DNA of 64,000 bases from contig NC_077222.1 of assembly GCF_024763615.1 (NCBI RefSeq), positions 21,700,001-21,764,000 on the forward strand, written 5' to 3'. The stretch is from Phlebotomus papatasi (lineage: Eukaryota > Arthropoda > Insecta > Diptera > Psychodidae). Below are positions 23,470-34,108 of the stretch, piece after piece (position 1 is the first letter of the stretch; each line of letters starts with the position of its first letter). Under the pieces are notes generated by a model that saw only the letters and a list, made by a program, of their open reading frames with translations, was not told the DNA's origin and searched no databases. Both the position numbers and the translations under genes were made by a program.

Positions 23470-23749
23470 GACCATGAGAGTAGCGCAAGAGTAAGTGGAG
23501 AGTGGGGTAGTTTCGTTCATGTTTAACTATAGAATTTCATATTTCTTCCAAGATGATCAAATGATAATGAGCAAACCTTTTACAAATTTTCAAGTAAGTC
23601 AAGATAAAGAACACTTATTAGTGCAAGAGACATTCAGTTTGAGCCCATTTAGCAAGCAAATCACAAAAAAACTGTGGTTTGGGAAACTGCTCCACTCTTC
23701 TGTATTATGTGATCTTCTGGTTATATTTTTTCCTGATAATATTGTTTTG
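23470..23749. other. 5' flank of P10 up to the insertion
   Basis: Copy of 15335-15610 with few changes. It ends at the left boundary of the large insertion. No gene. Confidence 0.6.
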
Positions 23750-24039
23750 TGTAGAGCGTATGGCCTATTCGACGTATGTCAACCCAGTCGACGGCCATAA
23801 CCCACCAATCCTAATTCCTCATTCCTTTGACACGCCCAACCCCTACCATCCCTATAGGTGCTGAAAGGTTGTTTTGGGGTTCTTACTGTTAGGTAAATGT
23901 CCTCAGTCTTCAGTGAGTGAGCATCAGTCGCCGTGGACGGTTCACTCTCATGAAGTGAAAAATGGGTGGCACCTTCAGTTCTCCAATTTCCCTCTAAGTT
24001 TGTATTTTTCTATTTAGGTGAGCCCCATCTTGGCTTACA
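23750..24039. repeat. Left LTR-like terminal repeat
   Basis: 290 bp, TG...CA, relatively GC-rich compared with its flanks. It contains GGACGGTTCACTCTCATGAA, shared with the right copy. It ends directly before AATTCAGAAGTGGGATCCCC. Confidence 0.8.
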
Positions 24040-25947
24040 AATTCAGAAGTGGGATCCCCATTCCCCAAAAGTGGATCGCGGAAAGAACAGTTGAATTAAT
24101 TGTTATAGTTGTTGTGTTGAGACTTTAATTAATCTTACATTGTGGTCGTGATGTGTAAAGTCCAGTAATACAACGAGAACACAGAAGATAATATGGAGCA
24201 TTCCTGTCGAGGGAAGTCTGCAGATAACTGGGGAGTCCATGCGGAATCACTAAGCCAACGAGGAGGAGACACCGTACTGATTGGGGAGCTCTAAGAGCGA
24301 GGGATTCTTCAAGAGAGTTATTGTGAGGATGGAGTTCTTAAGTACAGAGAGATCATCGGAGAAAGATTTGCAGATAAGTCCATTCCAATTAAATTTCTAG
24401 AAAAAGTTATTATATTGAGCAATCGCAGCTACAGTAACACTGACAGCCATCGATATTATAATTCGTGCCCATTTGATAGAAGCAGTTTACATCAATAATT
24501 GATTTCAAAGAATTGCAATACTATCAAATATTAGACGTGCTATCATCAAAGGAAATGTGAGGGATGGTTTGCTGTGTAAATTGTGTAAACGATAGCTAAA
24601 AATTATAAATATCGTTTTGAACGTGTTTTAAATTTATTAAGGATCTAAATCACAGCCACAAATTAAAAGTTCGTCAGGGATACTTTCGGATGCAAGTCCT
24701 CCATAACTTCATCATTTCGTAGCATCTGTGATATAGTCTTCAAAACCACTATTAATTCCATTAATAAATAATTGTTTTCACGTCCCATGACCACTTCTTT
24801 ACGGAAACACATAGTGAATCAAATTTAATAGAAAAGGTATAAATCTACATTTGAGACAACTATTTTAATAGATCTAACGCGAGTTTTTCATGATTTACCA
24901 AAAAACACCGTTTAGTGCGCAACTTAGTAAATTAATGATCAAGATCAGAAGATGTTAGCAAAATAACTTAGAAGTCTGTAGGGCCGTATGCAAGGAAGTG
25001 ATTTCGTAGGATTACGTAGGTTAAATTAAAATATTATTTGAGCAAAAGTAATCTTCGGAACATTAGCTAATAATCTTTTCGTGGCGATACTTAACACCCG
25101 GTCGATGACGAATAAAAATCGGAAGATTTAAGAGGTCAATGAAAAGCAAAAATTTCATCTAGCAATTAGATTATAACATTTCGGATGAGACATAGAATAA
25201 TTGCAAATGGAACTTAGAAGCTGTGTCGATGAATGATCTGTGAGATTGATGTGTAATAGAGGGCCCTCGAAAGTGTGTGTGAATGAGATTTTCCATTGCA
25301 GTTGTAAAGTGAATCAAAATTGGGAATCTGGAGGAATTCGTATAGACTTGATCTTAGGAGATATCATAATTTCAGTTGTATAAGCAACATAAGTTGAAGA
25401 GTAGGACACATTTGAAATTGAAGACGTTCCACAAATATAAATTTAAGAGGTTTATATTTTAAGAGGTATTACATACGTATCTTCAGAAAGTTTACGCGAT
25501 CAAGGATCAATATCACATATACTTAACGAACATTAATGCGGTCACGGAATTGAAGGACATATTAAAACATCAAAATTGGAATTCATTTGCTATTGTTGAA
25601 ATATAAAATAAAAAAAATATATAAAATGATAAAGATGAGTAATCCATTTTCGAAAGTATGGGAATAACCCAAAATAAATGTTGGTAGAGAATAGTACAAT
25701 ACAAACTTAGGTTTACGATGGGGGCTGTAAAATACTGAAATATCTTTGCAGACAAAGGGACCCGACACGTCGGCAAACTTAATTGGATGCGTTAGAGGAA
25801 ATGGTCTAAATGAGTTTTCCAATTGCTTAGACCCAAAAGAAATGCGTTTGGGTTAAACACATTGGAGCTAATTTCATCAAGATTTATTTCAAGAATTTTT
25901 TAAAGAAAAATTCATATTTTTGAAGGAATTCTTGAAGAAAAATGCCT
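24040..25947. other. Insertion interior, left part
   Basis: About 1.9 kb with no ORF over 80 codons that looks coding, and no recognised domain. Composition is more balanced than the P450 spacers. Nothing identifiable. Confidence 0.4.
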
Positions 25948-26505
25948 CCACACTGGGTTTTTTATTTTCCATCAAAAATTTTTTGACAGATTGCCATCAT
26001 TTCCAAGTATTTTGCTGTTCTGACTGTTTTTCACGAAAATTTGTTATTTTCTGTTGGAAAAAGTGAGAAAAACGTTTGGTGAAGTTCCTTGGGATAGTAT
26101 TTAGTGAATTTGTGAAGAAAATCTTCACTGGTAAAAATGAAAGGTTCACTGGGGATCCTTTCAATAGAATCATGGCCTAAAAGGTTCATTTTCATCAAAA
26201 TGCTAGTATGAAAATGATCTTTCTTTAAAGAATCACTAAAGTGATCCAAATAAAGGATCAAACAAAGTGACCCTTTAAAAGATTCATCAAATCGATCATT
26301 TTAAAAGATCCCTGTTCCTCAAGAATAATTAACAAAATTAAAGAAGATAAATAGTCAAAAATGTACGTAAAGTATTTACTCCGATGATAAAATATTGTTT
26401 CAAATTGAAAAAATGTATATTTTATATTATTTACATCATATATTTGCAAAAAAATATCAAAGCGAACGAAGTGAACCTTTTGAAAGGATCACTAAATTTT
26501 GCCAC

Positions 26506-26517
26506 TGCGCATGCGCA
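26506..26517. promoter_or_regulatory. TGCGCATGCGCA palindrome, NRF-1-like site
   Basis: A perfect 12-bp palindrome matching the known GCGCATGCGC consensus of NRF-1/Ewg-type promoters. It sits in a locally GC- and CpG-rich island (about 26500-26640) in otherwise AT-rich DNA. A splice-donor-like AATG/GTAAGTG follows at 26683/26684, so it may be the promoter of the gene carried by the CACTG element. Confidence 0.45.
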
Positions 26518-27042
26518 CAATCGACGCTGTCAAAAAAGATCACGCCACCTTTCAACCCGGCCAGTGCCGAGTGTGACGCGAGCGAGAGAGGAAAGGTGAC
26601 ATCGCGACCCGTGACGTGTCAAGTCGTGTTCCCAAATCGGTGCGTTTTTTGTCTTTTATCTTTCTTGTCTTCTAAATCTAATGGTAAGTGACATTGTTCT
26701 AGTGCATATGTGCATAGAATTTTAGTGAAAATTGTTAAAGAATACGCAGTGGAGTGCAATGTCTCGATTGTGCAATATCCAAAATGAAATGGCGTCATGG
26801 CCATCATGGCCGTCATGGTGTTGTGAAAAAATTGAAGTGGTTTATTCTTGGAGAAATCATCGTTTTTACCAATCTATCTCGAAGATATCGTAGTTTGATA
26901 CGAAATATTCGATATTTGTTGATAAAAGCGATGAAATAATCACAAGTGCAAAATAAAAATTCCCAAAAAATGTTTTGTATCAGCCGGACGCCAAACAAAA
27001 TATTTATGGGGGCTTTTTTGCCCTATTTTTCTTCTTTTTTAG

Positions 27043-27277
27043 ATTCTTCCGGATATCTCAGGTAGTGTGTGATTGTTTTTTTCGGAGTCAGTGTGAAGAA
27101 AAGTGAGACACTGATTGTAGGACGTTTTGGAGACAAGGTGGACAGTATCCTGTCCGTCACTGTGGAGTGGGAAGTACTGGAAAACCCAGAAAACTCTGAT
27201 TTGTATCTTCACTGAATTCTCCCATCAAACCACCTAATTATCACCATCCCATCAGTCTTCAACAGAAGAATCTCAGG
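27043..27277 (+). pseudogene. Possible upstream exon of the gene in the CACTG element
   Basis: Preceded by a polypyrimidine-AG (TTCTTTTTTAG) and followed by GTAAGA. It includes an open stretch with coding character (VGRFGDKVDSILSVTVEWEV) ending in TGA within the exon. The link to the exons at 28146 onward is inferred from position only. Confidence 0.3.
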
Positions 27278-27312
27278 GTAAGATTTTTATTTGTTTTTTT
27301 TTTTTTCGATTT

Positions 27313-27685
27313 TAGAGCAGAATCACATTGACAGTAAATGCTCACAGTATTTCGTTAATTTGCAAAAATTTATTGAAATTCTTATGCAAATTTTCAATTA
27401 CAGTATTATGTTATCACATAATCGGTTGCACTAAGTGAAAATATCACAAAATTAAAAAAATAAATAAAACGAAAATATCAAAAACAGTGAGCAAAAACCT
27501 GCAGCACTTTTTTGCTACAGGTTTTCGTACAGTTCTTTTGCTCACCGTTTATCGCATTTTCGTTTTATTCCTTCAATTTTCTGAAAATGAAATAAAAATG
27601 CGATTGAAAATACGTAAATTGACGAAATACGGTGAGGCTTTGGCGGTGACGGTTAGCATTTTAGTGTCTATGTGATTCTGCCCTT
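27313..27685. mobile_element. Fold-back MITE, GAGCAGAATCACATTGACA-ended, copy 1
   Basis: About 373 bp with arms AGCAGAATCACATTGACAGT and its inverse ending GATTCTGCCCTTA. Nested in the CACTG element. A second copy is at 48513-48955. Confidence 0.7.
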
Positions 27686-28145
27686 AATATTTAGCTCTGA
27701 ACGCTAATTTAAATGGAAATCTTCAGTTCTTTCCAAATAAAGAATCAGATACCATAAGATGATACAAATTAACACCGGATTTCTCTTCTGTATTTGCCTA
27801 TTTATTCAAAGAAAAGTACATTTTTCAGACCTCGTAAAATAATTCGAATTACAGTACTGTTTACAGTTTAAAAATTCTGAATTTAGTTATGATAAAATTT
27901 CCTCTTGGCCTGGAATATTTATCAAATGAAAAGAGCATTATTTCATTGATATTTAGGAGACCTAATACATTTCTGTCTTCTATTTTGTACGCCTAGAGTT
28001 CTCTATCAAAAAACGTACTTGACAAATATTTAACACCAAAGTAAATCACATCGTCAAAAGAAAATATATCAATAATTTCCCAAAAAATTGGGAAATTATC
28101 GTTGTCATTACGTTTACATACAAATGATCCCAATTTATATTCCAG

Positions 28146-28833
28146 CATCACAGGAAGCGACACTATCAGAAAATTTTGGTCGACTATTAGGGAGGTGTTA
28201 AAATTAATGCCAGAGTTGGTAATGATAATTTTGCTTTTTTGTAGTACTTATTTTCATTTTATATAACTAATTTCAGCTACTCTTTGATTTTGAGTCACAA
28301 TATGGTCCAAAAACTGTTCGTGTTAAACTGACGTCACTTCTTCAGAAAATTGACAAGGAATACCCTTTGTTACCCGATGCCAGACAGAAAAGGAACAACG
28401 AAATCATTGATGGTAAAGATATTTATAAATGAAGTTGATATTTTTCTTATGTATATTTTTTTTAGAGTGGACGACATCGGTCCAGGGATTTTTGAAAGTC
28501 CTTTCGTTTTTCCCACCTGTGAACACTGATGCGAACAAGCAAAAAGCAACTGTTAAGGACTCCTTGTCGTCTTTTATAATATTCTCCCATATTATAAAAG
28601 ATTATGGGAAAGGCTTTCTTCGGAAATAATGGACGATATTAATAAGAGGTGAAGGAATACAATTCTTCGCGGATGGTTCCAACAAAAAGGTCCTTTCAAA
28701 CTTCTACTTGAAGGTGGACGATCTCATCTGGAAGATCAAAGCTACAGATTTTATTGATGCATTTGATTTCATTTTTAAAGTTCATTTCGCTCTCAACATT
28801 GATTTTAAAAAATGCCACTCCAATTTCTTATAA
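28146..28833 (+). pseudogene. Three-exon gene remnant of an unrecognised insect protein family
   Basis: Exons are 28146-28218, 28277-28412 and 28466-28833. All junctions are GT-AG and the frame is kept across both introns: TIRKFWSTIREVLKLMPEL joins LLFDFESQYGPKTVRVKL, then NNEIID joins EWTTSVQGFLKVLSFFPP. A TAA at 28627-28629 interrupts the frame, yet the same frame continues with coding character (FFADGSNKKVLSNFYLKVDD, then LIWKIKATDFIDAF) to a stop at 28831. The C-terminal VDDLIWKIKATDFIDAFDF pattern recalls uncharacterised insect proteins ending in a 'YVVIDD..YK...AID..FK..' block (from memory). It is either a gene captured by the element or its own accessory gene. No transposase motif is seen. 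Confidence 0.55.
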
Positions 28834-29006
28834 GTTTATTCATCATTACATTTATGGAATTTCTCTCCAAAAGATACCAGTTTCTTTAAAATCTGTAGCA
28901 GCCCATTATAATCTAAACTGAAAAAATCAATTGATAATGCAATAATGTAACTAAAAATCTTGACCCTCTAAATTCGATTAAGTCACCCAAAACTTCTCGT
29001 TCTTAA

Positions 29007-29509
29007 CCCTTTAAGGACGAGACATTTTTTACGGACCGAAAATCGTCAATAAAAATTAAACCGGTAAACGTCTTACCTCTAACCTTGGAAAGTCCAACAG
29101 AGCCTTATTTGGTGTATTTTTCACCTCTACGAACGATAGGGACAAAAATAGTCAAAAAGTTAAAGTAATTTTTCTGATGATATCAATTATTGATTAATTG
29201 TCGCTCTAATGAAAAATATTACGTTTGAGTATTGTAGTTTTTATTCCCAAAATGGTTTTGCTTAAAAATAATTGGAAGTATAAAAAATAATTAAAATCAA
29301 TTTTCAATAACTATGAGAATTTAATTCGCCATTTTTTAGCTTAAAAATTTACTACATAGCAAATAGCTAGAGACTTGCAAAAAATATTCTAGATTCCTTC
29401 AACCTTTTACTTTACAATTATGTACAGACATAAGCAAAAAATAACTTTAGGTAGTCAGGAAAAATTATTTTCTTTATAGGACACCGGTGTTCCAATCGAC
29501 CTTAAAGGG
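29007..29509. mobile_element. TTAA-flanked element (piggyBac-type MITE), 503 bp
   Basis: Ends CCCTTTAAGGACGA / TCGACCTTAAAGGG with TTAA at 29003-29006 and 29510-29513. TTAA duplication is the piggyBac signature. Nested in the CACTG element. Its ends match the 52047 copy. Confidence 0.65.
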
Positions 29510-29896
29510 TTAAAAGATTAATTCAATTAAGCAATGTATGAAAATAAAATAAAATTGTCTTTGTAATAAAGTAGAATTTAAAAGGGCTTTAATTTGTTTT
29601 TACTGTTTATTGATCGATTGTATGGGACGAGTAAAATTCAAAAACGGATATATTGAAAGGTTCACAGTGAACCATTTCAAAGGTTCACAGAGAACCATTT
29701 CAAAGGTTCATCCGATGATCCATTAAAAAGTTCCTCAAAATGAACCTTTCAAAGCATTAAAATTTGATACTTTCAGGAAGGATCAAAGTGATTTTTTAAC
29801 GAAGGTTCGAAATGAACCTTTTGAAAAGATGGATCATATTTGATCCCCCAAAAGGATCGCAAAAGGATCAAAATGAACCTTTCATTTTTACCAGTG

Positions 29897-30214
29897 TTCT
29901 AAATATGCAAGGGAGTAGTGTTTTTCTGGAGATATCGTTCCTCGTGGAATCCAACCCAGCCTTTGAAGGAACATTTCTTGTGATTTTCCTCCAGAAATCG
30001 CCGGAAATTAATCCATCTGTGTATTCTTGAGGTGTTCCACAGTACAGTGGCCTCGTACTTCATGGATTGCAAGATGGATGGAAAGGAGAAAATTTACGGG
30101 CACTTTGGAATCTCTATATGCCTTGGTTACCAATTAAAACAAGAGCTAATAAGAGCCACAAAGGAGATCTTAGTGCAAACGAGAGCTGTCCGGAGCTACC
30201 AGAAGCCATCACTT
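29897..30214 (+). pseudogene. Decayed coding fragment, unrecognised
   Basis: One frame reads through two coding-like blocks, QGSSVFLEISFLVESNPAF and GLVLHGLQDGWKGENLRALW, separated by a single TGA at 30028-30030 and ended by a TGA near 30212. It lies directly outside the CACTG element and inside the 5.7-kb element, so it may be remains of that element's own gene. Confidence 0.35.
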
Positions 30215-30539
30215 GAACCCCCAGAAGAACATCAGAATGATCTTTTATAATCATTCACTTTCTCAACCACTAGGAATTATGTGGGATTGCTTCCTTTCGA
30301 GAACACCAGAACTGGATAGCCAGGCCTTCGATTCCTCCGTGGGACTCCCAATTTAAGTAGTAGTGCATGAAAAGGTGGTGAGAAATAAAAAAAAGTAAAA
30401 TCCTTAAAAAACAAGTTTTTTATTGAATCAACATATAACAAAATCGAAAAAAAATATATTTTTTATAATTCAATTTTCTGAAATGAAACAATGAACTCCA
30501 AAGAAAAGCTTTGTAGAGTTGAATGTGATCCACTGTTGA

Positions 30540-31380
30540 TGCAGGAAATTTGATAATTTCAACCACTCCAGTACTTTCTCCGTGTTGCTTCCATGTCCTC
30601 CTTGTTTTGAACTCCTCAAGCGATCTGCCACTGCTCTTTGATTTTCAGTCCTAGAGTTTTTGCCAAGAGCTGATAAATAGAATCCTGAATCTTTTGATCA
30701 GCCGGAGCATTTACGTCCATGCCCCTTATAAGGAGGGTCACTCTTCCGGCAGTTTCTACGACAAAATCACTTTCTTACACGATTAATTTGCAGAGTTGAA
30801 TAGCAGCCACTGTTGATGCAGGGAATTTAGGAAGAAACACACCAGTACTCCCTTCATATTGGATAGATGTCTTGTCTACTTATTTCGAAGTTCTTCTCAT
30901 CATCCAGAGGCATATCCACAAGCTTTTTCTATTTTCCTTCCATTTGTATTCCTGGAATATTTCCAGAAAAACTTGGTCAATAAAACCGGTGTTTTTTTTA
31001 GGAGCAATAACCACTTATGGCCTCTACACATTGGGAGCAATTTTTGCCAAAAATTGCTTTTTTGAAGGAAATTCCCTGCAGCGTTGTAGGGGGAAACGTC
31101 AAATTTCTCTCAAAAACGCAATTTTTGACGAAAATTGCTCCCAATGTGTAGACACCTTTACGTCAATGTTCCTGGTCACAAGTATAACCACTTACGTCAA
31201 TGTTCCTGGTCACAAGTTCTAGCCTCACCGAGACCCGTATCCACAAGTATCCACAATCTTCTTGAAGCTCTGAAACTTTTGCAGAAGAAGCTGCTTAATG
31301 GAATCCGTGATATTTTCAGCAATAGCTCCTTTTGCTCCACTCGTGACGAGACTTCTGGTTACAAATTCAATTTTCGTTGA
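30540..31380 (-). pseudogene. Minus-strand coding-like fragments, unrecognised
   Basis: Two minus-strand open stretches: about 31230-31380 (ending ENITDSIKQLLLQKFQSFKK) and about 30615-30765 (RVTLLIRGMDVNAPADQ, then LGLKIKEQWQIA-stop). The repeated D-SI-QLL pattern suggests they could derive from related segments. A fold-back MITE lies between them. No family recognised. Confidence 0.3.
31019..31156. mobile_element. Fold-back MITE, GGCCTCTACACA-ended
   Basis: A 138-bp hairpin with arms CTCTACACATTGGGAGCAAT and its inverse. Related ends recur at about 31640-31855 and 34559-34690. Confidence 0.65.
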
Positions 31381-31655
31381 GTTCCTGGGATTCTTCTTTT
31401 TACAAGGAGATTATCCCGAAAAAAAAACAACTTTTTCTTCACAGCAAACTGCGAATATCACACAATTTGTAGATGAAAATAAAAATAATGTTTTGAGGTT
31501 ATGATCCCGTATTTTAAAAACGTTGAAACGTTTTTCTCACTTTTTCCAGCAGAAAATGACAAATTTTCGTGAAAAACAATCTTGAATCGTGATGGTTTCC
31601 TTCAAGAATTCTGTCAAGAATGACTTTGATGAATTTTATTCCAATGTGTAGCAGG

Positions 31656-32475
31656 TAATTTCTTTCAAGAATTCTTGATGGAAATTACCTTCAATTGGAT
31701 ATGATTTTTGAAGAAATTTGTCTACACATTAGACAAATTTTCTTCAAAAATCTATCTTTTGTCAAAAATTCTCACCAATGTGTAGGCAATTTTCTTGAAG
31801 AACACTTCTTCAAGCTCATTTTTGATAGAAATTTCTTACAATGTGTAGACACCTTAAATGGGGCGAAAAACAACACCTCATTCAGGGATCATAAAATAAA
31901 TGCAAAAGGATCGATAAGCAAAGTAGGAAAACCCAAATATGTTGCAAGGACCCATTAGTTCAAGCGCCTTATGAAAATGAAGTAATTAGGTTTTTCGAAC
32001 AGACATACCGACAGTGTTGCTGTTTATCCTACAAAAAGGTTTTACAGTTTTACAATATGCACCACTCATAAGGCGGGTCTTGGGATTTCCGGGACGGTCA
32101 AACTCTCGGGTTGAAAACTTATCCCTTGCAATAAAATCCTCTTAAATAGATAGGCGTAATAATTTTAGAATGGACACAGCTGCATACCACATTTTTCACC
32201 AATTGTAAAATTTATTAGACATCGGATAATATTTAACAAAACGAAGGATTTTCGAAAGAATATTATGTCGTGTCGCTATGCCCAGGAAAATTTGAAAATT
32301 TCCCCAACTCCTTGCGCTTGGATCTGGTCTTAATAAAAAAAAGGGGAATACTTTGGAATGAAAGGGGTAACTCAAACTTTAAGTAAACGGATTTCAGATA
32401 ATTTAATATTAAGAATATTCTTAAGACGGCAGATATATGATAGATAAATAAGACGGGTAATGCATCGGTTATATA
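31656..32475. other. Insertion interior between nested elements
   Basis: Contains further decayed copies of the TCTACACATTG fold-back family up to about 31856. The rest shows nothing recognisable. Confidence 0.4.
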
Positions 32476-34106
32476 CACTAACGGCCAAAACATTAAATAC
32501 ACCCTTCGTAAGCTTAAATACACGTGATTTGGACCGGGAAAACGCTGTAATGTCCAGTTCTATTGACTGAAATCGTTTCATATATAAACCTAAGAACAGT
32601 TTTAAACAAGATTTGAGAAAATACATGAGCTACAAAATTTATAATTTGAGGATCAGTCAAAAATTAGCTTTTTGGACAAAATGCAAAAGTAGCGGCACAT
32701 TCTAAAACTGATCTAATCTTTTAATAATCATTTAATATAAGCTAAATACTATTAGTAAATATTATTAAGAGTCAGAAAAACTGAAAATAATACCGAGGGA
32801 ATATTTTTGGTACGGATTGTGGTCGGTTTCCGGTGTGATGTGTTCTGAAAGGGGTTTCTTCTTTGAATATTGAAATTTTCAGCCCAAATTCTACTTTTTC
32901 ATATATTTTTTATTATTTTTCAAATTATTATTTATTATTGTTGCAATTCCATTTCTTTTACTTCATTATTTTATTTAAAAAACATGAATAAAATCATCAA
33001 ATTCAGTTTTCCTCGAAGAATTTTCCTTTAGCTTTGATAAGCGCCTCACAAATTCGGGGCATCCTGTTGATCAATTTCTCCAAAATGTCTCAAGGAACTC
33101 TGCCCACATATCCTGAAGTGTTTCCACCAAGACTGGAACTGATGTTGGCGCCTTCTCTCGAACCATCTGGTCTAGAAAATTCCAGAAAATTTCGATGTGG
33201 TTACAATCGGGTGACTGGCGTGGCTAATGCACTCGGTTTATTGTGCGTGGGTTTTCTTTTTTCGAGAGGATAACGATCCCAAGCATTTCTCAAAGCTTTG
33301 TAGAGGTTTTCTTCTTGAGAAAGAGAAACGCGGGGTCCTAAACTACATGCATTAGCCACCCCAATCACCCAATTGTAACCACATCGAAATTTTCTGGAAT
33401 TTTCTAGACCAGATGGTTCGAGAGAAGGCGCCAACATCAGTTCCAGTCTTGGTGAAAACACTTCAGGATATGTGGGCAGAGTTCCTTGAGACATTTTGGA
33501 GAAATTGATCAACAGGATGCCCCGAATTTGTGAGGCGCTTATCAAAGCTAAAGGAAAATTCTTCGAGGAAAACTAAATTTGATGATTTTATTCATGTTTT
33601 TTAAATAAAATAATGAAGTAAAAGAAATGGAATTGCAACAATGATAAGAAGCAATTTGAAAAATAATAAAAAAAAATATATGAAAAAGTAGAATTTGGGC
33701 TGAAAATTTCAATATTCAAAGAAGAAATCCCTTTCAGAACAGATCACACCAGAAACCGACCACAATCCGTACCAAAAATATTCCCTCGGCATAATTTTCA
33801 GTTTTTCTGACTCTTAATAATATTTACTAATAGTATTTAGCTTATATTAAATGATTATTAAAAGATTAGATCAGTTTTAGAATGTGCCGCTACTTTTACA
33901 TTTTGTCCAAAAAGCTAATTTTTGACTGATCCTCAAATTATAAATTTTGTAGCTCATGTATTTTCTCAAATCTTGTTTAAAACTATTCTTAGGTTTATAT
34001 ATGAAACTATTTCAGTCAATAGAACTGGACATTACAGCGTTTTCCCGGTCCAAATCACGTGTATTTAAGCTTACGAAGGGTGTATTTAATGTTTTGGCCG
34101 TTAGTG
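32476..34106. mobile_element. 1.63-kb palindromic Tc1-like derivative
   Basis: Near-identical inverted arms 32476-33229 and 33348-34106 surround a 118-bp unique spacer. Both ends are CACTAACGGCCAAAACATT and both sides are flanked by TA, the Tc1/mariner target. Each arm carries the 3' end of a transposase gene. The structure arises when one half of an element is replaced by an inverted copy of the other. Confidence 0.85.
33264..33577 (+). pseudogene. Tc1-like transposase C-terminal fragment
   Basis: The plus-strand frame reads FREDNDPKHFSKLC (second catalytic Asp region), PPQSPNCNHIEIFWNF (matching the usual WPPxSPDLNPIENLW with its catalytic Glu), MVREKAPTSVPVLVKTLQDM and LEKLINRMPRICEALIKAKG. 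The Trp before PPQSP is a TAG stop, and the 5' half of the gene is absent. The left arm carries the C-terminal part in inverted orientation. Confidence 0.8.
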
Positions 34107-34108
34107 TA

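Larger units (their letters stand above)
26126..29896. mobile_element. 3.77-kb CACTG-ended DNA element carrying a broken gene
   Basis: Perfect terminal inverted repeats begin CACTGGTAAAAATGAAAGG and end with the inverse. The flanking dinucleotide is TT on both sides. Subterminal regions are packed with the words AAGGTTCACTG, AGGATCA and GAACCTTT in both orientations, a pattern common near the ends of transposase-binding DNA elements. CACTG termini with a 2-3-bp duplication resemble the CACTA/EnSpm or Chapaev groups, but no transposase is visible. The interior holds a promoter-like region, exons, a fold-back and a TTAA element. Confidence 0.65.
25948..31655. mobile_element. Nested ~5.7-kb inverted-repeat element
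   Basis: Imperfect terminal inverted repeats of about 135 bp: 25950-26085 against 31515-31655. Shared blocks include TTTTTCACGAAAATTTG and GGAAAAAGTGAGAAAAACG. The outer ends (CCTCCACACTGGG / CCAATGTGTAGC) resemble those of the small CTCTACACATTGGG fold-backs nearby. Between the arms lie a later CACTG element and decayed coding fragments. The class is unknown. Confidence 0.5.

Noticed and set aside
24040..24060. TGGGATCCCC after the left repeat as a primer-binding site
   Set aside because: It starts about 10 nt after the repeat and I cannot match it to a tRNA 3' end with confidence. No polypurine tract at the other end.
33034..33545. Two ORFs sharing the sequence MISASQIRGILLINFSKMSQ
   Set aside because: They are antisense readings of the inverted transposase arms; the true frame is the Tc1-like one.
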